Below, piece after piece: positions 15,734 to 25,516 of a DNA stretch of 44,288 bases (position 1 is the stretch's first letter; the number at the start of each line of letters is the position of its first letter). A model generated the notes under the pieces. That model was not told the DNA's origin. It was given only the letters and a program-made list of their open reading frames with translations, and ran no database searches. The translations under genes and the position numbers were made by a program. Where the stretch lies: the NCBI GenBank assembly GCA_016291435.1, contig JAEEXH010000016.1, positions 1 to 44,288 of the forward strand. The letters are read 5' to 3'. Source of the stretch: Oscillospiraceae bacterium (GTDB taxonomy: Bacteria > Bacillota > Clostridia > Oscillospirales > Ruminococcaceae).

Positions 15734-16960
15734 ATGAAATGTCTGAACATGAAGCGCCTCAGCGCCCTGCTGCTGGCAGGTACCCTCGGGCTCGGTCTTG
15801 CATCCTGCGGCGGTGAAGGCAGCGGCGATGGCAAGTCCGACAAGAGCAGCATCAAGGTCGGTCTCATCTGCCTGCACGATGAGAACTCCACCTACGACCT
15901 GAACTTCATCAACGCGATGGAGGAGGCACGCAAGAATCTCGGTCTCAGCGAGGATCAGATCATCATTAAGAAGAATATCCCCGAGACCAACGAGTGCAAG
16001 GAAGCAGCCGCAGACCTTGTTGACCGCGGATGCAGCATCATCTTCGCGGATTCCTTCGGCCATGAGCCCTATGTGCTCGAGGTCGCAGAGGCAAATCCGA
16101 ATGTGGAATTCTGCCACGCAACCGGCACGATGGCACACACCGAGAATGTCAAGAACTTCAACAACGCATTTGCTTCCATCTATGAGGGCAGATACCTCGC
16201 GGGCATCGCGGCAGGCTTAAAGCTCAATGACATGATCGACGAGGGCAAGATCACCGCGGATGAGGCTGTCATCGGCTATGTCGGCGCTTACACCTACGCA
16301 GAGGTCATCTCCGGCTACACCTCCTTCTATCTCGGTGCAAAGTCCGTCTGCCCGAGCGCAACGATGAAGGTACAGTTTACCGGCTCGTGGTATGACGAGA
16401 CCGCTGAGAAGGAAGCGGCGACCACGCTGATCGCAAACAAGTGCGTGCTCATCTCCCAGCATGCTGACTCGATGGGCGCACCGACTGCCTGCGAGAATGC
16501 CGGCGTCCCGAATGTCTCATACAACGGCTCCACCAAGGATGCCTGCCCGAATACATTTATCGTTTCCTCCCGCATCAACTGGGCACCGTATTATGAGTAT
16601 GCCGTGAAGTGCGTGCTCGACGGCAAGGATATTGACGCGGACTGGTGCGGCGGTCTGGATACCGGCTCCGTACAGCTCACCGAGGTCAACGAGCAGGCTG
16701 CTGCTGCGGGCACTCAGGCTGCGATCGACGATGCTGCCGCAAAGATCAAGGCAGGCACGCTGCATGTCTTCGATACTGCATGCTTCACCGTGGAGGGCGA
16801 TGTGCTCTCAAGCTACATGGCGGATGTTGACACCGACGCGAACTATGAGAAGGACACCGAGGCGATCAAGGACGGCTACTTCCACGAGTCCGAGTACCGC
16901 TCTGCTCCGTATTTCGACCTGACGATCGACGGCATCACACAGCTCAATACCATGTATTGA
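15734..16960 (+). CDS. BMP-family ABC transporter lipoprotein, probable purine-nucleoside binding
   Basis: A 408-residue solute-binding lipoprotein with signal peptide and lipobox LASC (acylated Cys25). The mature part belongs to the basic membrane protein (Bmp/PnrA/Med) family: KVGLICLHDENSTYDLNFINAMEEA at the start, then ADSFGHEPYVLEVA and EGRYLAGIAAGL. Characterised relatives bind purine nucleosides; its place right after xpt and before matching ATPase and permeases supports this. AAAGGAG precedes the ATG. A hairpin follows its stop, which may keep transporter levels below those of the binding protein. Confidence 0.9.
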   Translation: MKCLNMKRLSALLLAGTLGLGLASCGGEGSGDGKSDKSSIKVGLICLHDENSTYDLNFINAMEEARKNLGLSEDQIIIKKNIPETNECKEAAADLVDRGCSIIFADSFGHEPYVLEVAEANPNVEFCHATGTMAHTENVKNFNNAFASIYEGRYLAGIAAGLKLNDMIDEGKITADEAVIGYVGAYTYAEVISGYTSFYLGAKSVCPSATMKVQFTGSWYDETAEKEAATTLIANKCVLISQHADSMGAPTACENAGVPNVSYNGSTKDACPNTFIVSSRINWAPYYEYAVKCVLDGKDIDADWCGGLDTGSVQLTEVNEQAAAAGTQAAIDDAAAKIKAGTLHVFDTACFTVEGDVLSSYMADVDTDANYEKDTEAIKDGYFHESEYRSAPYFDLTIDGITQLNTMY

Positions 16961-16977
16961 TTTGTTACACATGAACG

Positions 16978-17010
16978 ACAGGCGGAGTGCAGACAAGTGC
17001 TCCGCCTTGT
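16978..17010 (+). terminator. Hairpin after the BMP lipoprotein gene
   Basis: ACAGGCGGAG pairs with CTCCGCCTTGT (one bulge) around a 12-base loop. There is no long T run, so it is probably a partial terminator or 3'-end stabiliser inside the operon. Confidence 0.5.
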
Positions 17011-17011
17011 C

Positions 17012-17108
17012 AATTCTCAATTTGCAATGCGCAATGAAGGTTCCGCAAAGCCCGTTCTGATCATCGCCGCCAGGCGATACCGCGATTGCGGATTGCACAT
17101 TGCGAATT
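17012..17108. repeat. 97-bp intergenic element with 25-bp imperfect inverted repeats
   Basis: Left arm 17012-17036 and right arm 17084-17108 are inverted repeats of 25 bp with four mismatches, built on ATTGC/GCAAT blocks. A 47-bp centre separates them. It codes for nothing. It ends just 24 bp before the ATPase start and looks like a dispersed miniature hairpin element. Confidence 0.65.
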
Positions 17109-17131
17109 CTAAAAAACAACGAGGTGAGACT

Positions 17132-18730
17132 ATGAGCGATACGGCAAAGAAAACGGCTGTTCCCGCGATCGAGCTTCAGCATCTGACCAAGACCTTCGGC
17201 AAGATCACCGCGAATGACGATGTCAGCCTTTCGGTGTATCACGGGCAGATTCTCTCGATCCTCGGCGAGAACGGCAGCGGCAAGACCACGCTGATGAACA
17301 TGATCGCCGGTATCTATTACCCCGATCACGGGCAGATCTTCGTGGACGGCAAAGAGGCGGTCATCCGCTCCCCGCGCGATGCCTTCCGCTATCAGATCGG
17401 CATGATCCACCAGCACTTCAAGCTGGTCGATGTCTTTTCCGCGACCGAGAACATCGTGCTCGGCCTTGAGGAGGAGGGCAGATACAATCTGAAGCGCTCC
17501 GAAAAGCGTGTCCGCGAGATCAGCGAGCAGTACGGCTTTGAGATTGACCCCTCGCGCAAGGTCTACGAGATGTCGGTCTCGGAAAAGCAGACCGTCGAAA
17601 TCATCAAGGTGCTTTACCGCGGCGCTGATATCCTCATCCTCGATGAACCGACTGCCGTGCTGACCCCGCAGGAAACAGAAAAGCTCTTCAGCATCCTCCG
17701 CAGAATGCGCGACGACGGCAAGGCGATCATCATTATCACGCACAAGCTGCATGAGGTGCTCTCGCTCTCCGATCAGGTCGCGGTGCTCTGCAAGGGCAGA
17801 TACATCGGCACGGTCAACACCGCCGAAACAAACGAGAGCGAGCTGACGGAGATGATGGTCGGCAAGAAGGTCACGCTCAATATCGACCGCTCCGAGCCGA
17901 AGGATCCGAAGCCGCGTCTCGATGTCAAAGGCATCACCTGCAAAACACGCGAGGGCAGCGAGATCCTGCACAATATTTCGTTCACGGCAAATTCGGGCGA
18001 AATTCTCGGCATTGCGGGCATCGCGGGCAGCGGACAGCGTGAGCTGCTGGAAGCGATCGCCGGTCTCCAGCATGTGGAAGGCGAGATCCTCTATCACGAT
18101 CCGAAATCCGGCAAGACCGAAAATCTGCGCGACAAGACTCCGCTTGAGATCCGTGAGCTCGGCGTCCGGCTCTCCTTTGTGCCGGAGGACAGACTCGGCA
18201 TGGGTCTCGTCGGGAATATGGATATTGTGGACAACATCATGCTCCGCAGCTACAAAAAGGGCAGGGGCTTCTTCCTTGCGCGAAAGGATCCGCGTGCGCT
18301 CGCAGAGCAGATCATCAAAGACCTTGAGGTCGCGACGCCGAGCGCCGCAACGCCCGTGCGCAGGCTCTCCGGCGGCAATGTGCAGAAGGTGCTCGTCGGC
18401 AGAGAGATCGCTGCCTCCCCGACCGTGCTGATGGCGGCATACCCCGTCCGCGGTCTTGACATCAACGCATCGTTCACAATCTACCGCCTGCTGAATGAGC
18501 AGAAGGAGCGGGGCGTCGCCGTGATCTTCGTCGGCGAGGATCTCGATGTGCTGCTGGAGCTCTGCGACCGCATCCTCGTCATCAGCTCCGGGCAGATCTC
18601 CGGCATCGTCGATGCGCGGCAGACAACGAAAGAGGAGATCGGTCTCCTCATGACCCGCAGCAGCGCTGCACAGGCAGCACACACGCAGAAGGGAGGTGCC
18701 GCAGATGGCGCAGAGCAGACACACGCATGA
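17132..18730 (+). CDS. ABC transporter ATPase with two nucleotide-binding domains (NupO/YufO-like)
   Basis: A 532-residue duplicated ATPase of the sugar/nucleoside CUT2-BMP class. Domain 1 has Walker A GENGSGKTT, signature MSVSEKQ and Walker B ILILDEPTAVL. Domain 2 has the degenerate P-loop GIAGSGQREL, signature LSGGNVQK and an altered Walker B region (MAAYPVRGLD). The second site is thus of the usual non-canonical type for this family. It powers nucleoside import with the BMP lipoprotein and the two permeases. GAGGTGAG precedes the ATG at 17132; a longer frame upstream runs through the inverted-repeat element and is rejected. It overlaps the next gene by 26 bp. Confidence 0.92.
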   Translation: MSDTAKKTAVPAIELQHLTKTFGKITANDDVSLSVYHGQILSILGENGSGKTTLMNMIAGIYYPDHGQIFVDGKEAVIRSPRDAFRYQIGMIHQHFKLVDVFSATENIVLGLEEEGRYNLKRSEKRVREISEQYGFEIDPSRKVYEMSVSEKQTVEIIKVLYRGADILILDEPTAVLTPQETEKLFSILRRMRDDGKAIIIITHKLHEVLSLSDQVAVLCKGRYIGTVNTAETNESELTEMMVGKKVTLNIDRSEPKDPKPRLDVKGITCKTREGSEILHNISFTANSGEILGIAGIAGSGQRELLEAIAGLQHVEGEILYHDPKSGKTENLRDKTPLEIRELGVRLSFVPEDRLGMGLVGNMDIVDNIMLRSYKKGRGFFLARKDPRALAEQIIKDLEVATPSAATPVRRLSGGNVQKVLVGREIAASPTVLMAAYPVRGLDINASFTIYRLLNEQKERGVAVIFVGEDLDVLLELCDRILVISSGQISGIVDARQTTKEEIGLLMTRSSAAQAAHTQKGGAADGAEQTHA

Positions 18731-19808
18731 ACCGATGTTTCACATTGCCAAGCGCGACAGCATCGTCTGGTGGAAGGCGTGGATCATCCGTCTCTCGGCG
18801 ATTGCCATTGCACTGATCGTCAGCGGCATCGTCGCATTCCTGCTGACAAAGGAAAACCCGCTCAGAATCTATGCAACGATGATTGACGGCGCCTTCGGCA
18901 CATCCCGCCGCATCTGGGGTCTCATGCAGAACCTCGCGATGCTGCTCTGCGTATCGCTCGCGGTGACGCCTGCGTTCAAGATGCGCTTCTGGAATATCGG
19001 CGCAGAGGGGCAGGTGCTGGTCGGCGGCCTCGCAACGGCAGCCTGCATGATCCTGATCGGCGACAGGATCCCGAATCCCCTGCTGCTGCTCATCATGATC
19101 GTCGTGAGCATCGCGGCGGGCGCAGTCTGGGCACTGATTCCGGCATTCTTCCGCGCACACTGGCAGACGAACGAAACGCTCTTCACGCTGATGATGAACT
19201 ACATCGCAATCCAGCTTGTCGCGTTCTTTACCTTCCGCTGGTCGGTGCCGAAGGGCTCCGGGCAGGTCGGCGTCATCAACCGCAGCACGCACGCGGGCTG
19301 GCTGCCGTCGATCGGCGGCAAGGACTATCTGCTGAACATTCTGATCGTCCTGCTGGTCACAGCCGCAATGTATATCTATCTGAAATACAGCAAGCACGGC
19401 TATGAGATCACCGTCGTCGGCGAGAGCGAAAACACCGCACGCTATATCGGCATTCCCGTGAAGAAGGTCATCCTCCGCACAATGCTCATCTCCGGCGCCC
19501 TCTGCGGACTCGCCGGTCTCCTGCTGGTCTCCGGCACCGACCACACCATCTCCCGCGACACGGCGGCAGGCAGAGGCTTCACTGCCATCATGGTCTCGTG
19601 GCTCGCAAAATTCGACCCGATCATGATGATCCTCACCTCGTTCCTGATCGTCTTCCTCGAAAAGGGCGCGATCGAAATTTCCACAAACTTCGGGCTCAAT
19701 GACTCCTTCTCGGAGATCATCACAGGCATCATCATTTTCTTCATCATCGGCTGCGAATTCTTCATCCAGTATCAGGTGAAGCGCACAGAAAAGGAGGCGG
19801 CGAAATGA
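18705..19808 (+). CDS. Nucleoside ABC transporter permease 1 (YufP-like)
   Basis: A 367-residue membrane protein of the BPD_transp_2 family with about ten helices. FWNIGAEGQVLVGGLA and the NETLFTLMMNYIAIQLV stretch are typical. GGGAGGTG precedes the ATG at 18705; a GTG at 18696 overlaps that site and is unlikely. The start lies inside the end of the ATPase gene and the stop overlaps permease 2 by 4 bp, so translation is coupled. Confidence 0.92.
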   Translation: MAQSRHTHEPMFHIAKRDSIVWWKAWIIRLSAIAIALIVSGIVAFLLTKENPLRIYATMIDGAFGTSRRIWGLMQNLAMLLCVSLAVTPAFKMRFWNIGAEGQVLVGGLATAACMILIGDRIPNPLLLLIMIVVSIAAGAVWALIPAFFRAHWQTNETLFTLMMNYIAIQLVAFFTFRWSVPKGSGQVGVINRSTHAGWLPSIGGKDYLLNILIVLLVTAAMYIYLKYSKHGYEITVVGESENTARYIGIPVKKVILRTMLISGALCGLAGLLLVSGTDHTISRDTAAGRGFTAIMVSWLAKFDPIMMILTSFLIVFLEKGAIEISTNFGLNDSFSEIITGIIIFFIIGCEFFIQYQVKRTEKEAAK

Positions 19809-20782
19809 TTGCAGGATTCTTGCAGCGCGCAATTATGCAGGGCATTCCGCTGCTCTTCGGCTCCACCGGCGAAATCATCACGGAAAAATCGGGACACCTG
19901 AACCTCGGCATCCCCGGCATCATGTATATGGGCGGCATCGGCGGCGTCATCGGCGCGTTTCTCTATGAGCAGCACGCAGAGACGATGCACCCCGTGCTCG
20001 CCGTGCTGATTCCCCTGCTCTGCTCGATGGCAGGCTCCCTGTTCATGGGGCTGATCTACTGCTTTCTCACCGTGACCCTGCGCGCAAATCAGAATGTCAC
20101 GGGTCTTGCGCTGACGACCTTCGGCGTCGGCTTCGGCAATTTCTTCGGCGGCTCCCTTGCAAAGCTCGCCGGCAGCGATGTGCCGTCCATCAGCCTCACC
20201 GCAACGAGCAATTACTTCCGCACCTCGCTCCCCTTCGCGGAGAAATGCGGCGCCTTCGGGCAGATCTTCCTCTCGCACAGCTTCCTTGCCTACGCAGCGG
20301 TCATCATCGCGCTGCTGACATCGTTCATCCTCAACAAGACGCGCATCGGTCTGCATCTGCGTGCGGTCGGCGAGAATCCGGCAACGGCGGACGCAGCGGG
20401 CATCCGTGTCGGGCGGTACAAGTATTTCGCGACCTGCATCGGCAGCGTGATTGCAGGGCTCGGCGGGCTCTACTATGTCATGGACTACGCAAACGGCGTC
20501 TGGTCGAACGACGGCTTCGGCGACCGCGGCTGGCTGGCAATCGCACTGGTCATCTTCGCGGTGTGGCGCCCGAATATCAGCATCCTCGGCTCGATCCTCT
20601 TCGGCGGTCTCTATATCGTCCACAACTACATCCGCGATCTGGATATCTCCGGGCAGGAGCTCTTCAAGATGCTGCCCTACGCGGTCACGATCGTGTTCCT
20701 TGTCGCGATCAGCATGCGCCGCAAGCGCGAGGCACAGCCGCCTGCGCATCTCGGTTTGCCGTATTTCCGCGAGGAACGGTAA
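19805..20782 (+). CDS. Nucleoside ABC transporter permease 2 (YufQ-like)
   Basis: A 325-residue membrane protein of the same family. It has the conserved start TPLLFGSTGEIITEKSGHLNLG-type sequence (here IPLLFGSTGEIITEKSGHL) and GLHLRAVGENPATADAAGI near the C-terminal half, both characteristic of the second BMP-system permease. It starts with an ATGA overlap on permease 1. It is the last gene of the xpt-transporter operon and is followed by a strong terminator. Confidence 0.92.
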   Translation: MIAGFLQRAIMQGIPLLFGSTGEIITEKSGHLNLGIPGIMYMGGIGGVIGAFLYEQHAETMHPVLAVLIPLLCSMAGSLFMGLIYCFLTVTLRANQNVTGLALTTFGVGFGNFFGGSLAKLAGSDVPSISLTATSNYFRTSLPFAEKCGAFGQIFLSHSFLAYAAVIIALLTSFILNKTRIGLHLRAVGENPATADAAGIRVGRYKYFATCIGSVIAGLGGLYYVMDYANGVWSNDGFGDRGWLAIALVIFAVWRPNISILGSILFGGLYIVHNYIRDLDISGQELFKMLPYAVTIVFLVAISMRRKREAQPPAHLGLPYFREER

Positions 20783-20804
20783 CGCTGAAATCACATCATC
20801 TTCC

Positions 20805-20839
20805 GCTGACCGACACGCCCTGTGCCGGTCAGCTTTTTC
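20805..20839 (+). terminator. Intrinsic terminator of the purine salvage operon
   Basis: GCTGACCG (20805-20812) pairs with CGGTCAGC (20826-20833), followed by TTTTTCT. Confidence 0.85.
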
Positions 20840-20850
20840 TCCCCTTCCCC

Positions 20851-20879
20851 TTGACAGAATGCCCGAATTATGCTATAAT
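20851..20879 (+). promoter_or_regulatory. Consensus SigA promoter of the type VII secretion operon
   Basis: TTGACA (20851-20856), 17 bp, TATAAT (20874-20879): a perfect match. Start near 20886, 38 nt before the essC ATG. Confidence 0.85.
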
Positions 20880-20923
20880 GATTCCAGTTTTTTATGATTA
20901 TCAAACAGAAGCGAGGTGCTGAT

Positions 20924-23900
20924 ATGCTCTGCTTTGCCCTGAGATATCAAGATCAGCTCTATTATCGCTCCGTCAGGACCGGCGAAACCGTCTCGTTCGG
21001 CTCCGGGAAAAAAGATACAGTCCCCGTTCAGAATATGGCAGAAGGACAGATCTCTGTCAGCGAGAAGGGTGAAATGCTCACGGTCAGAACCCGTGCGCCC
21101 TTTCAGCCTGCTGTCTATGACCTGACGCTCGGGACTGTTTTTCATGCAGACAGAAACAGCGGCACCTCGCTCTATGCCTCGCGCATGACAGGCATCTCCC
21201 CGCTCGTCTTTCATCTCCCGCTGAACGGCATCGTCCGCGCAGGCAGAGCACAGGGCAATGACATCTGCATCGCACTGCCCTTTGTCTCGGGGCAGCATTT
21301 TCAGCTCCGCATCGAAGACGGCAATGTCCGCGTCGAGGATCAGGAGAGCACCAACGGTCTCTACCTGAACGGCAAGCGCATCAAGGCTGCGATTCTCCGG
21401 CAGGGCGACACGCTGCATATCCTCACGGTCTGCATCCGGCTGGTGAACAATACGCTGGAATTTGAAAATGTCGGCACATCGCTCCGCCTGACCGAGCAGA
21501 AGCAGCAGGATTTCGCTGCCCCCCTCGGGGAGGAGAAAGCCGGCAGCGTGCAGGCACCGAAGATCCTGCGCTACCGGCTCTCGCCCCGCCTCCAGAATGA
21601 ACTGCCGCAGGAGACAATCGTGCTCGACCGTCCGCCGCAGAAGGGGCAGGAATACCATCCGACAAGCCGCATCGCAAATCTCGTCAGCATGGGCGTGATG
21701 GCTGCCACAGGTCTTTCGATGGGCGCCGCCTCCCCCGCACTTGCCTTCGCCCGCACTGCGTCCATCGCGATGAGTGTCTGGAATATGGCATCCGCCGGAA
21801 AAGCCGACAAGAAGCGGCAGGCGGAGATTGAGGAATACAATCAGCGCCGCGAAACGGAGTACAAAGCCTATATCGAAGCACAGCGCGCACGCATCGGCGC
21901 TGTTGCGGCAGAGCAGCGCGGCATCATCACAGAGGAGAATCCCGCCCCCGCAGACTGCCTTGCCATGCTGCAAAAGACCGACCGCCGCATCTGGGAGCGC
22001 CGTCCCTGCGACCGCGATTTCCTGCATGTCCGCATCGGCATGGGCTATGAGCCGCTCTGCGTCCCGATCAAGAATTATGCGGAAAACCGCGGCCTTATGA
22101 TGGAGGATGACGAGCTGGAAGCGCTCTGCAACCAGATTGCAGAGGAAAACGAGCTCGTAGACTACATCCCCCGCCGCCTGCCCCTCCGTGAGACACCGAC
22201 TGTCGGCGTCTTCGGAAACCGCGATCAGGCAGTGCATATCATGCGCAATATCATTGTCTCGCTGACCACGCATCACTCCCCGAATGAGGTGCGGCTGGTC
22301 GGCATCTTTCCGAACGCAGAGCGCGGCAGATGGGCGTCGCTGCGCTGGCTCCCGCATATCTGGGACAGCAGTAGCCAGTTCCGCTATCTCGCCTTTGACA
22401 AAGCGCGTGCGCACCATCTCTGTGAGATGCTCTATGATGAACTGCGCCGCCGTGCGGAGGCTGCGGCAGAAGGCGGCATCACCGCGCAGAAGGCGCCGCC
22501 CCCGCTCCCGCATTACGTCATTGTGCTCGGCAGCAGGGAAGCGGTCGAACAGGAGCCGCTGCTCGATCTGCTGGCTTCCGGCGGCACCGCCATCGGTGCA
22601 TCGACCTTCTTCCTCTTTGACGATCTCTATTATCTCCCGCGTGACTGCGGCACCTTCCTCGATCTCACGCAGGATTTCCCCTATGTCTACGACCGCTTCC
22701 ACGCAAACAAGCGTGCGGCATTCAGCCGCGATCCGTCCGTCAGCGCACCTGATTTCAGCGCGTTTGCACGGAAAATGGCAGCGCTGGAGCTTGAGGATCA
22801 GCTCCGCAGCAATGCGCTCCCGAGCAGCATCACCTTCCTGGAGGGCTTCGGTGCAAAATCAGTCGAGGCACTGCAAATTCCCGAGCGCTGGCGCAGTCAC
22901 CCCGTCTGCGATTCGCTCAGCACCCCGATCGGCGTGCTCCCGAACGGCAGCCATTACTGTCTCGATATTCACTATAAGGCGCACGGCGCACACGGTCTGC
23001 TCGCGGGCACAACCGGCTCCGGCAAAAGTGAGCTGCTCCGCACCTGGATCCTCTCGATGGCGGTGAATTATCACCCGCATGAAGTCAATTTCGTCATCAT
23101 CGACTACAAGGGCGGCGGCATGGCGAACAAGCTGGAGGCGCTCCCGCATGTGGTCGGCAAGATCACGAATATCGACACCAACATTTCGCGGTCGCTCGTG
23201 TCGCTGAAACGCGAGGCAAAGCGCCGCATGATCCTGCTGGAAAAATATCCCGGCGTCGATGATGTCGATCAGTATATGCAGCTTTACTACTCCGGCAAGG
23301 CGGCAGAGCCGATGCCGCATCTGATCATTGTCTCCGATGAATTTGCCGAGCTCAAGAAGGAAGAGCCGGAGTTCATGAAGGAGCTCTCCTCTCTGGCGCG
23401 TGTCGGACGAAGCGTCGGCATGCATCTTGTGCTGGCGACACAGCGCCCGGCGGGTGTGGTCGATGATCAGATCGAGAGCAACTCACGCTTCCGGATCTGC
23501 ATGAAGGTCGGCAGCGTGCAGGACAGCAAGGAAATGATCAAGCGCCCGGATGCGGCAGGCATCACCCAGCGCGGCAGAGCCTATGTCCGCATCGGCGAGG
23601 ATGAGGAATTCGTCCTGCTGCAATCCTATTGGAGCGGTGCAGTCTATGCCGAGGAAAAGGAAGTGCAGTATCCCGATCTCGTGCGGATTGTGGATGTCAG
23701 CGGTGAACGGCTCCGGCGTGCGGAACAGACCGCAGACGGCAGGCAGCAGACAGTCGGCAGCGACCAGCTCACGGCGATCGTGCAGTACATCGCAGCACTC
23801 GCAGAGCGGCAGAACATCAGGCGCCTCAGAGGTCCCTGGATGCCGCCGCTCCCGGAACATGTCCCGTATCATACCGTGCTCAAAGCGCCGCGCTTCGACG

Positions 23901-25492
23901 GCAGCACATGGCAGGGCGAGCGTCCGCCGTTCTGCATCCCGATCGGCATTTACGACCGTCCGGCGATGCAGGAGCAGGGCGTGCAGTACATGGATTTCGA
24001 TGCAGCACCGCATTATGCGGTCTACGGCGCACCGCTCTCCGGCAAGACGACCCTCCTGCACACACTGATCACCGGGCTTGCGATGACCTTCTCCCCCGCA
24101 GAGGCCGAGATGATTTTGCTCGATTTCGGCGGCGGCAGTCTCAGCCGCTTCGAGGCGCTGCCCCATGTCAGTGCGCTCATCCGCGAGGGCGAGCCGGAGC
24201 AGATGGAACGCTTCAAGGAGCGCATGACCGCTGAAATGCAGAAGCGCAAGATCTGCTTCCGAAAGGAAAAGGTCGCAAATTACGCACAGTATGTGCAGAA
24301 GAAACAGAATCTCCCCGCAGTCTTTGTCATCATCGACAATGAGATCCGTCTCACGGCCTTTGCGGATGACATCGCACCGTTCCTCATTGAGCTCAGCATG
24401 TCGGGCTCCGACTGCGGCATTCATCTTGTGTTTACAAGCAACAATCCCAACAAGACCGGCATGAATCTTCAGGCGAACATCGGCGGCAACATCGCACTGC
24501 ATATGGCAGACCGCAATGATTACCGCGGCGTCGTCGCTGAGCTGCCGGAGGGCTGCGGCCTCCCGTCGAACCCCGGCAGAGGTCTGATCCGCGACAAGGC
24601 AGCGGCAGAATTCCAGACGGCAGTCTTTGCGCCGGAGGGGGCAGAGGCGGGTGCTGCACTGGAAGCGCTGATTGCAGAAATGCGCACAGCATTCGCGGGC
24701 GATACCCCGTCTGCGCCGAAATCCATGCCCGATACGGTCACAGTGGAGACCCTCGCGCCCTTCTACGGCGTCCCGGATCTTCTGCCGGTCGGCCTTGACT
24801 ACGACAGCTTTCAGCCGGTTTATCTCAATCTGCACGAAAAGCATTCCATGCTGATCTCCGCACAGGACGCCGCGGAAGGCTCCGCAGTGCTCGGTGCACT
24901 CGGCGCACTGATGCTCACGAACCGCGACAGCCGCATTTATGTGCTGGATGCACGCGGTGCGCTCTCCGCACTGAAGGCAAAGGCGGCGATGTATGCCTCG
25001 GATGCAGCGGGCTGCGAACGCATCGTGCAGGCGCTCTGCAGGGAAGCAGAGAAGCGCGAGGATGCACTCTATGCCGCACAGGATGCCGGTGCGGAAAATC
25101 CGGAAGCAGCCGCAGGCAGAGCGCAGATCTGCATTCTGATCGACGGCATCCGCAAAACAGCAGAAATGCTCTCTGACGAAAGCCGCGAGATCCTGGTGCA
25201 GCTCTGCCGTCACACAGGTCAGCTCGGGATCCTCACCGCGGCGCACGGCTCGGCAGAAGAGATCGAGAGCGATCTTCTCTTTGACAGCCTCACAGTCGCG
25301 CTGATCGACAATCCCGAGATCTCCGACTACGCGCAGGAGAACTGGCAGAAGGGCATCTGCATCGGCGGCAAGCTCCGCGATCATGACTGGTTCTCGCAGA
25401 AGAATGCAGAGAACCGCAGTGAGCCGATCCGCGAGGGCGACGGCATTGTCTGCGACTGCGGAAAGATGCTCCGCGTGAAGCTGATCCGATGA
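20924..25492 (+). CDS. essC: Type VII secretion ATPase EssC/YukBA with FHA domain
   Basis: A 1522-residue FtsK/SpoIIIE-family motor of the WXG100 secretion system. Residues ~1-90 form a beta domain resembling a degenerate FHA. Residues ~100-165 are a good FHA with phosphothreonine-binding residues: G107-R108, S122, H125 and STNG 142-145. A hydrophobic stretch (~250-288) marks the membrane part. ATPase domain 1 has an intact Walker A (GTTGSGKS 695-702) and IIDYKGGGMANK. Domain 2 has GAPLSGKT (1035-1042) and LLDFGGGSLSRFE. Domain 3 (~1305-1500) has lost the P-loop lysine (SAQDAAEGS) and is probably regulatory. The start at 20924 has GCGAGGTG; an in-frame ATG at 20894 is only 8 nt from the transcription start. 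It is the first gene of an 11-gene operon. Confidence 0.95.
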   Translation: MLCFALRYQDQLYYRSVRTGETVSFGSGKKDTVPVQNMAEGQISVSEKGEMLTVRTRAPFQPAVYDLTLGTVFHADRNSGTSLYASRMTGISPLVFHLPLNGIVRAGRAQGNDICIALPFVSGQHFQLRIEDGNVRVEDQESTNGLYLNGKRIKAAILRQGDTLHILTVCIRLVNNTLEFENVGTSLRLTEQKQQDFAAPLGEEKAGSVQAPKILRYRLSPRLQNELPQETIVLDRPPQKGQEYHPTSRIANLVSMGVMAATGLSMGAASPALAFARTASIAMSVWNMASAGKADKKRQAEIEEYNQRRETEYKAYIEAQRARIGAVAAEQRGIITEENPAPADCLAMLQKTDRRIWERRPCDRDFLHVRIGMGYEPLCVPIKNYAENRGLMMEDDELEALCNQIAEENELVDYIPRRLPLRETPTVGVFGNRDQAVHIMRNIIVSLTTHHSPNEVRLVGIFPNAERGRWASLRWLPHIWDSSSQFRYLAFDKARAHHLCEMLYDELRRRAEAAAEGGITAQKAPPPLPHYVIVLGSREAVEQEPLLDLLASGGTAIGASTFFLFDDLYYLPRDCGTFLDLTQDFPYVYDRFHANKRAAFSRDPSVSAPDFSAFARKMAALELEDQLRSNALPSSITFLEGFGAKSVEALQIPERWRSHPVCDSLSTPIGVLPNGSHYCLDIHYKAHGAHGLLAGTTGSGKSELLRTWILSMAVNYHPHEVNFVIIDYKGGGMANKLEALPHVVGKITNIDTNISRSLVSLKREAKRRMILLEKYPGVDDVDQYMQLYYSGKAAEPMPHLIIVSDEFAELKKEEPEFMKELSSLARVGRSVGMHLVLATQRPAGVVDDQIESNSRFRICMKVGSVQDSKEMIKRPDAAGITQRGRAYVRIGEDEEFVLLQSYWSGAVYAEEKEVQYPDLVRIVDVSGERLRRAEQTADGRQQTVGSDQLTAIVQYIAALAERQNIRRLRGPWMPPLPEHVPYHTVLKAPRFDGSTWQGERPPFCIPIGIYDRPAMQEQGVQYMDFDAAPHYAVYGAPLSGKTTLLHTLITGLAMTFSPAEAEMILLDFGGGSLSRFEALPHVSALIREGEPEQMERFKERMTAEMQKRKICFRKEKVANYAQYVQKKQNLPAVFVIIDNEIRLTAFADDIAPFLIELSMSGSDCGIHLVFTSNNPNKTGMNLQANIGGNIALHMADRNDYRGVVAELPEGCGLPSNPGRGLIRDKAAAEFQTAVFAPEGAEAGAALEALIAEMRTAFAGDTPSAPKSMPDTVTVETLAPFYGVPDLLPVGLDYDSFQPVYLNLHEKHSMLISAQDAAEGSAVLGALGALMLTNRDSRIYVLDARGALSALKAKAAMYASDAAGCERIVQALCREAEKREDALYAAQDAGAENPEAAAGRAQICILIDGIRKTAEMLSDESREILVQLCRHTGQLGILTAAHGSAEEIESDLLFDSLTVALIDNPEISDYAQENWQKGICIGGKLRDHDWFSQKNAENRSEPIREGDGIVCDCGKMLRVKLIR

Positions 25493-25516
25493 GACGGGAA
25501 GGGAGCTGAAAGCAGC

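Noticed and set aside
16808..18724. 638-codon open frame on the minus strand
   Set aside because: It is antisense to the BMP lipoprotein end and the ABC ATPase, which have full motifs. Its product is low-complexity in Asp, Arg, Ala and Leu, as expected from reading GC-rich genes backwards.
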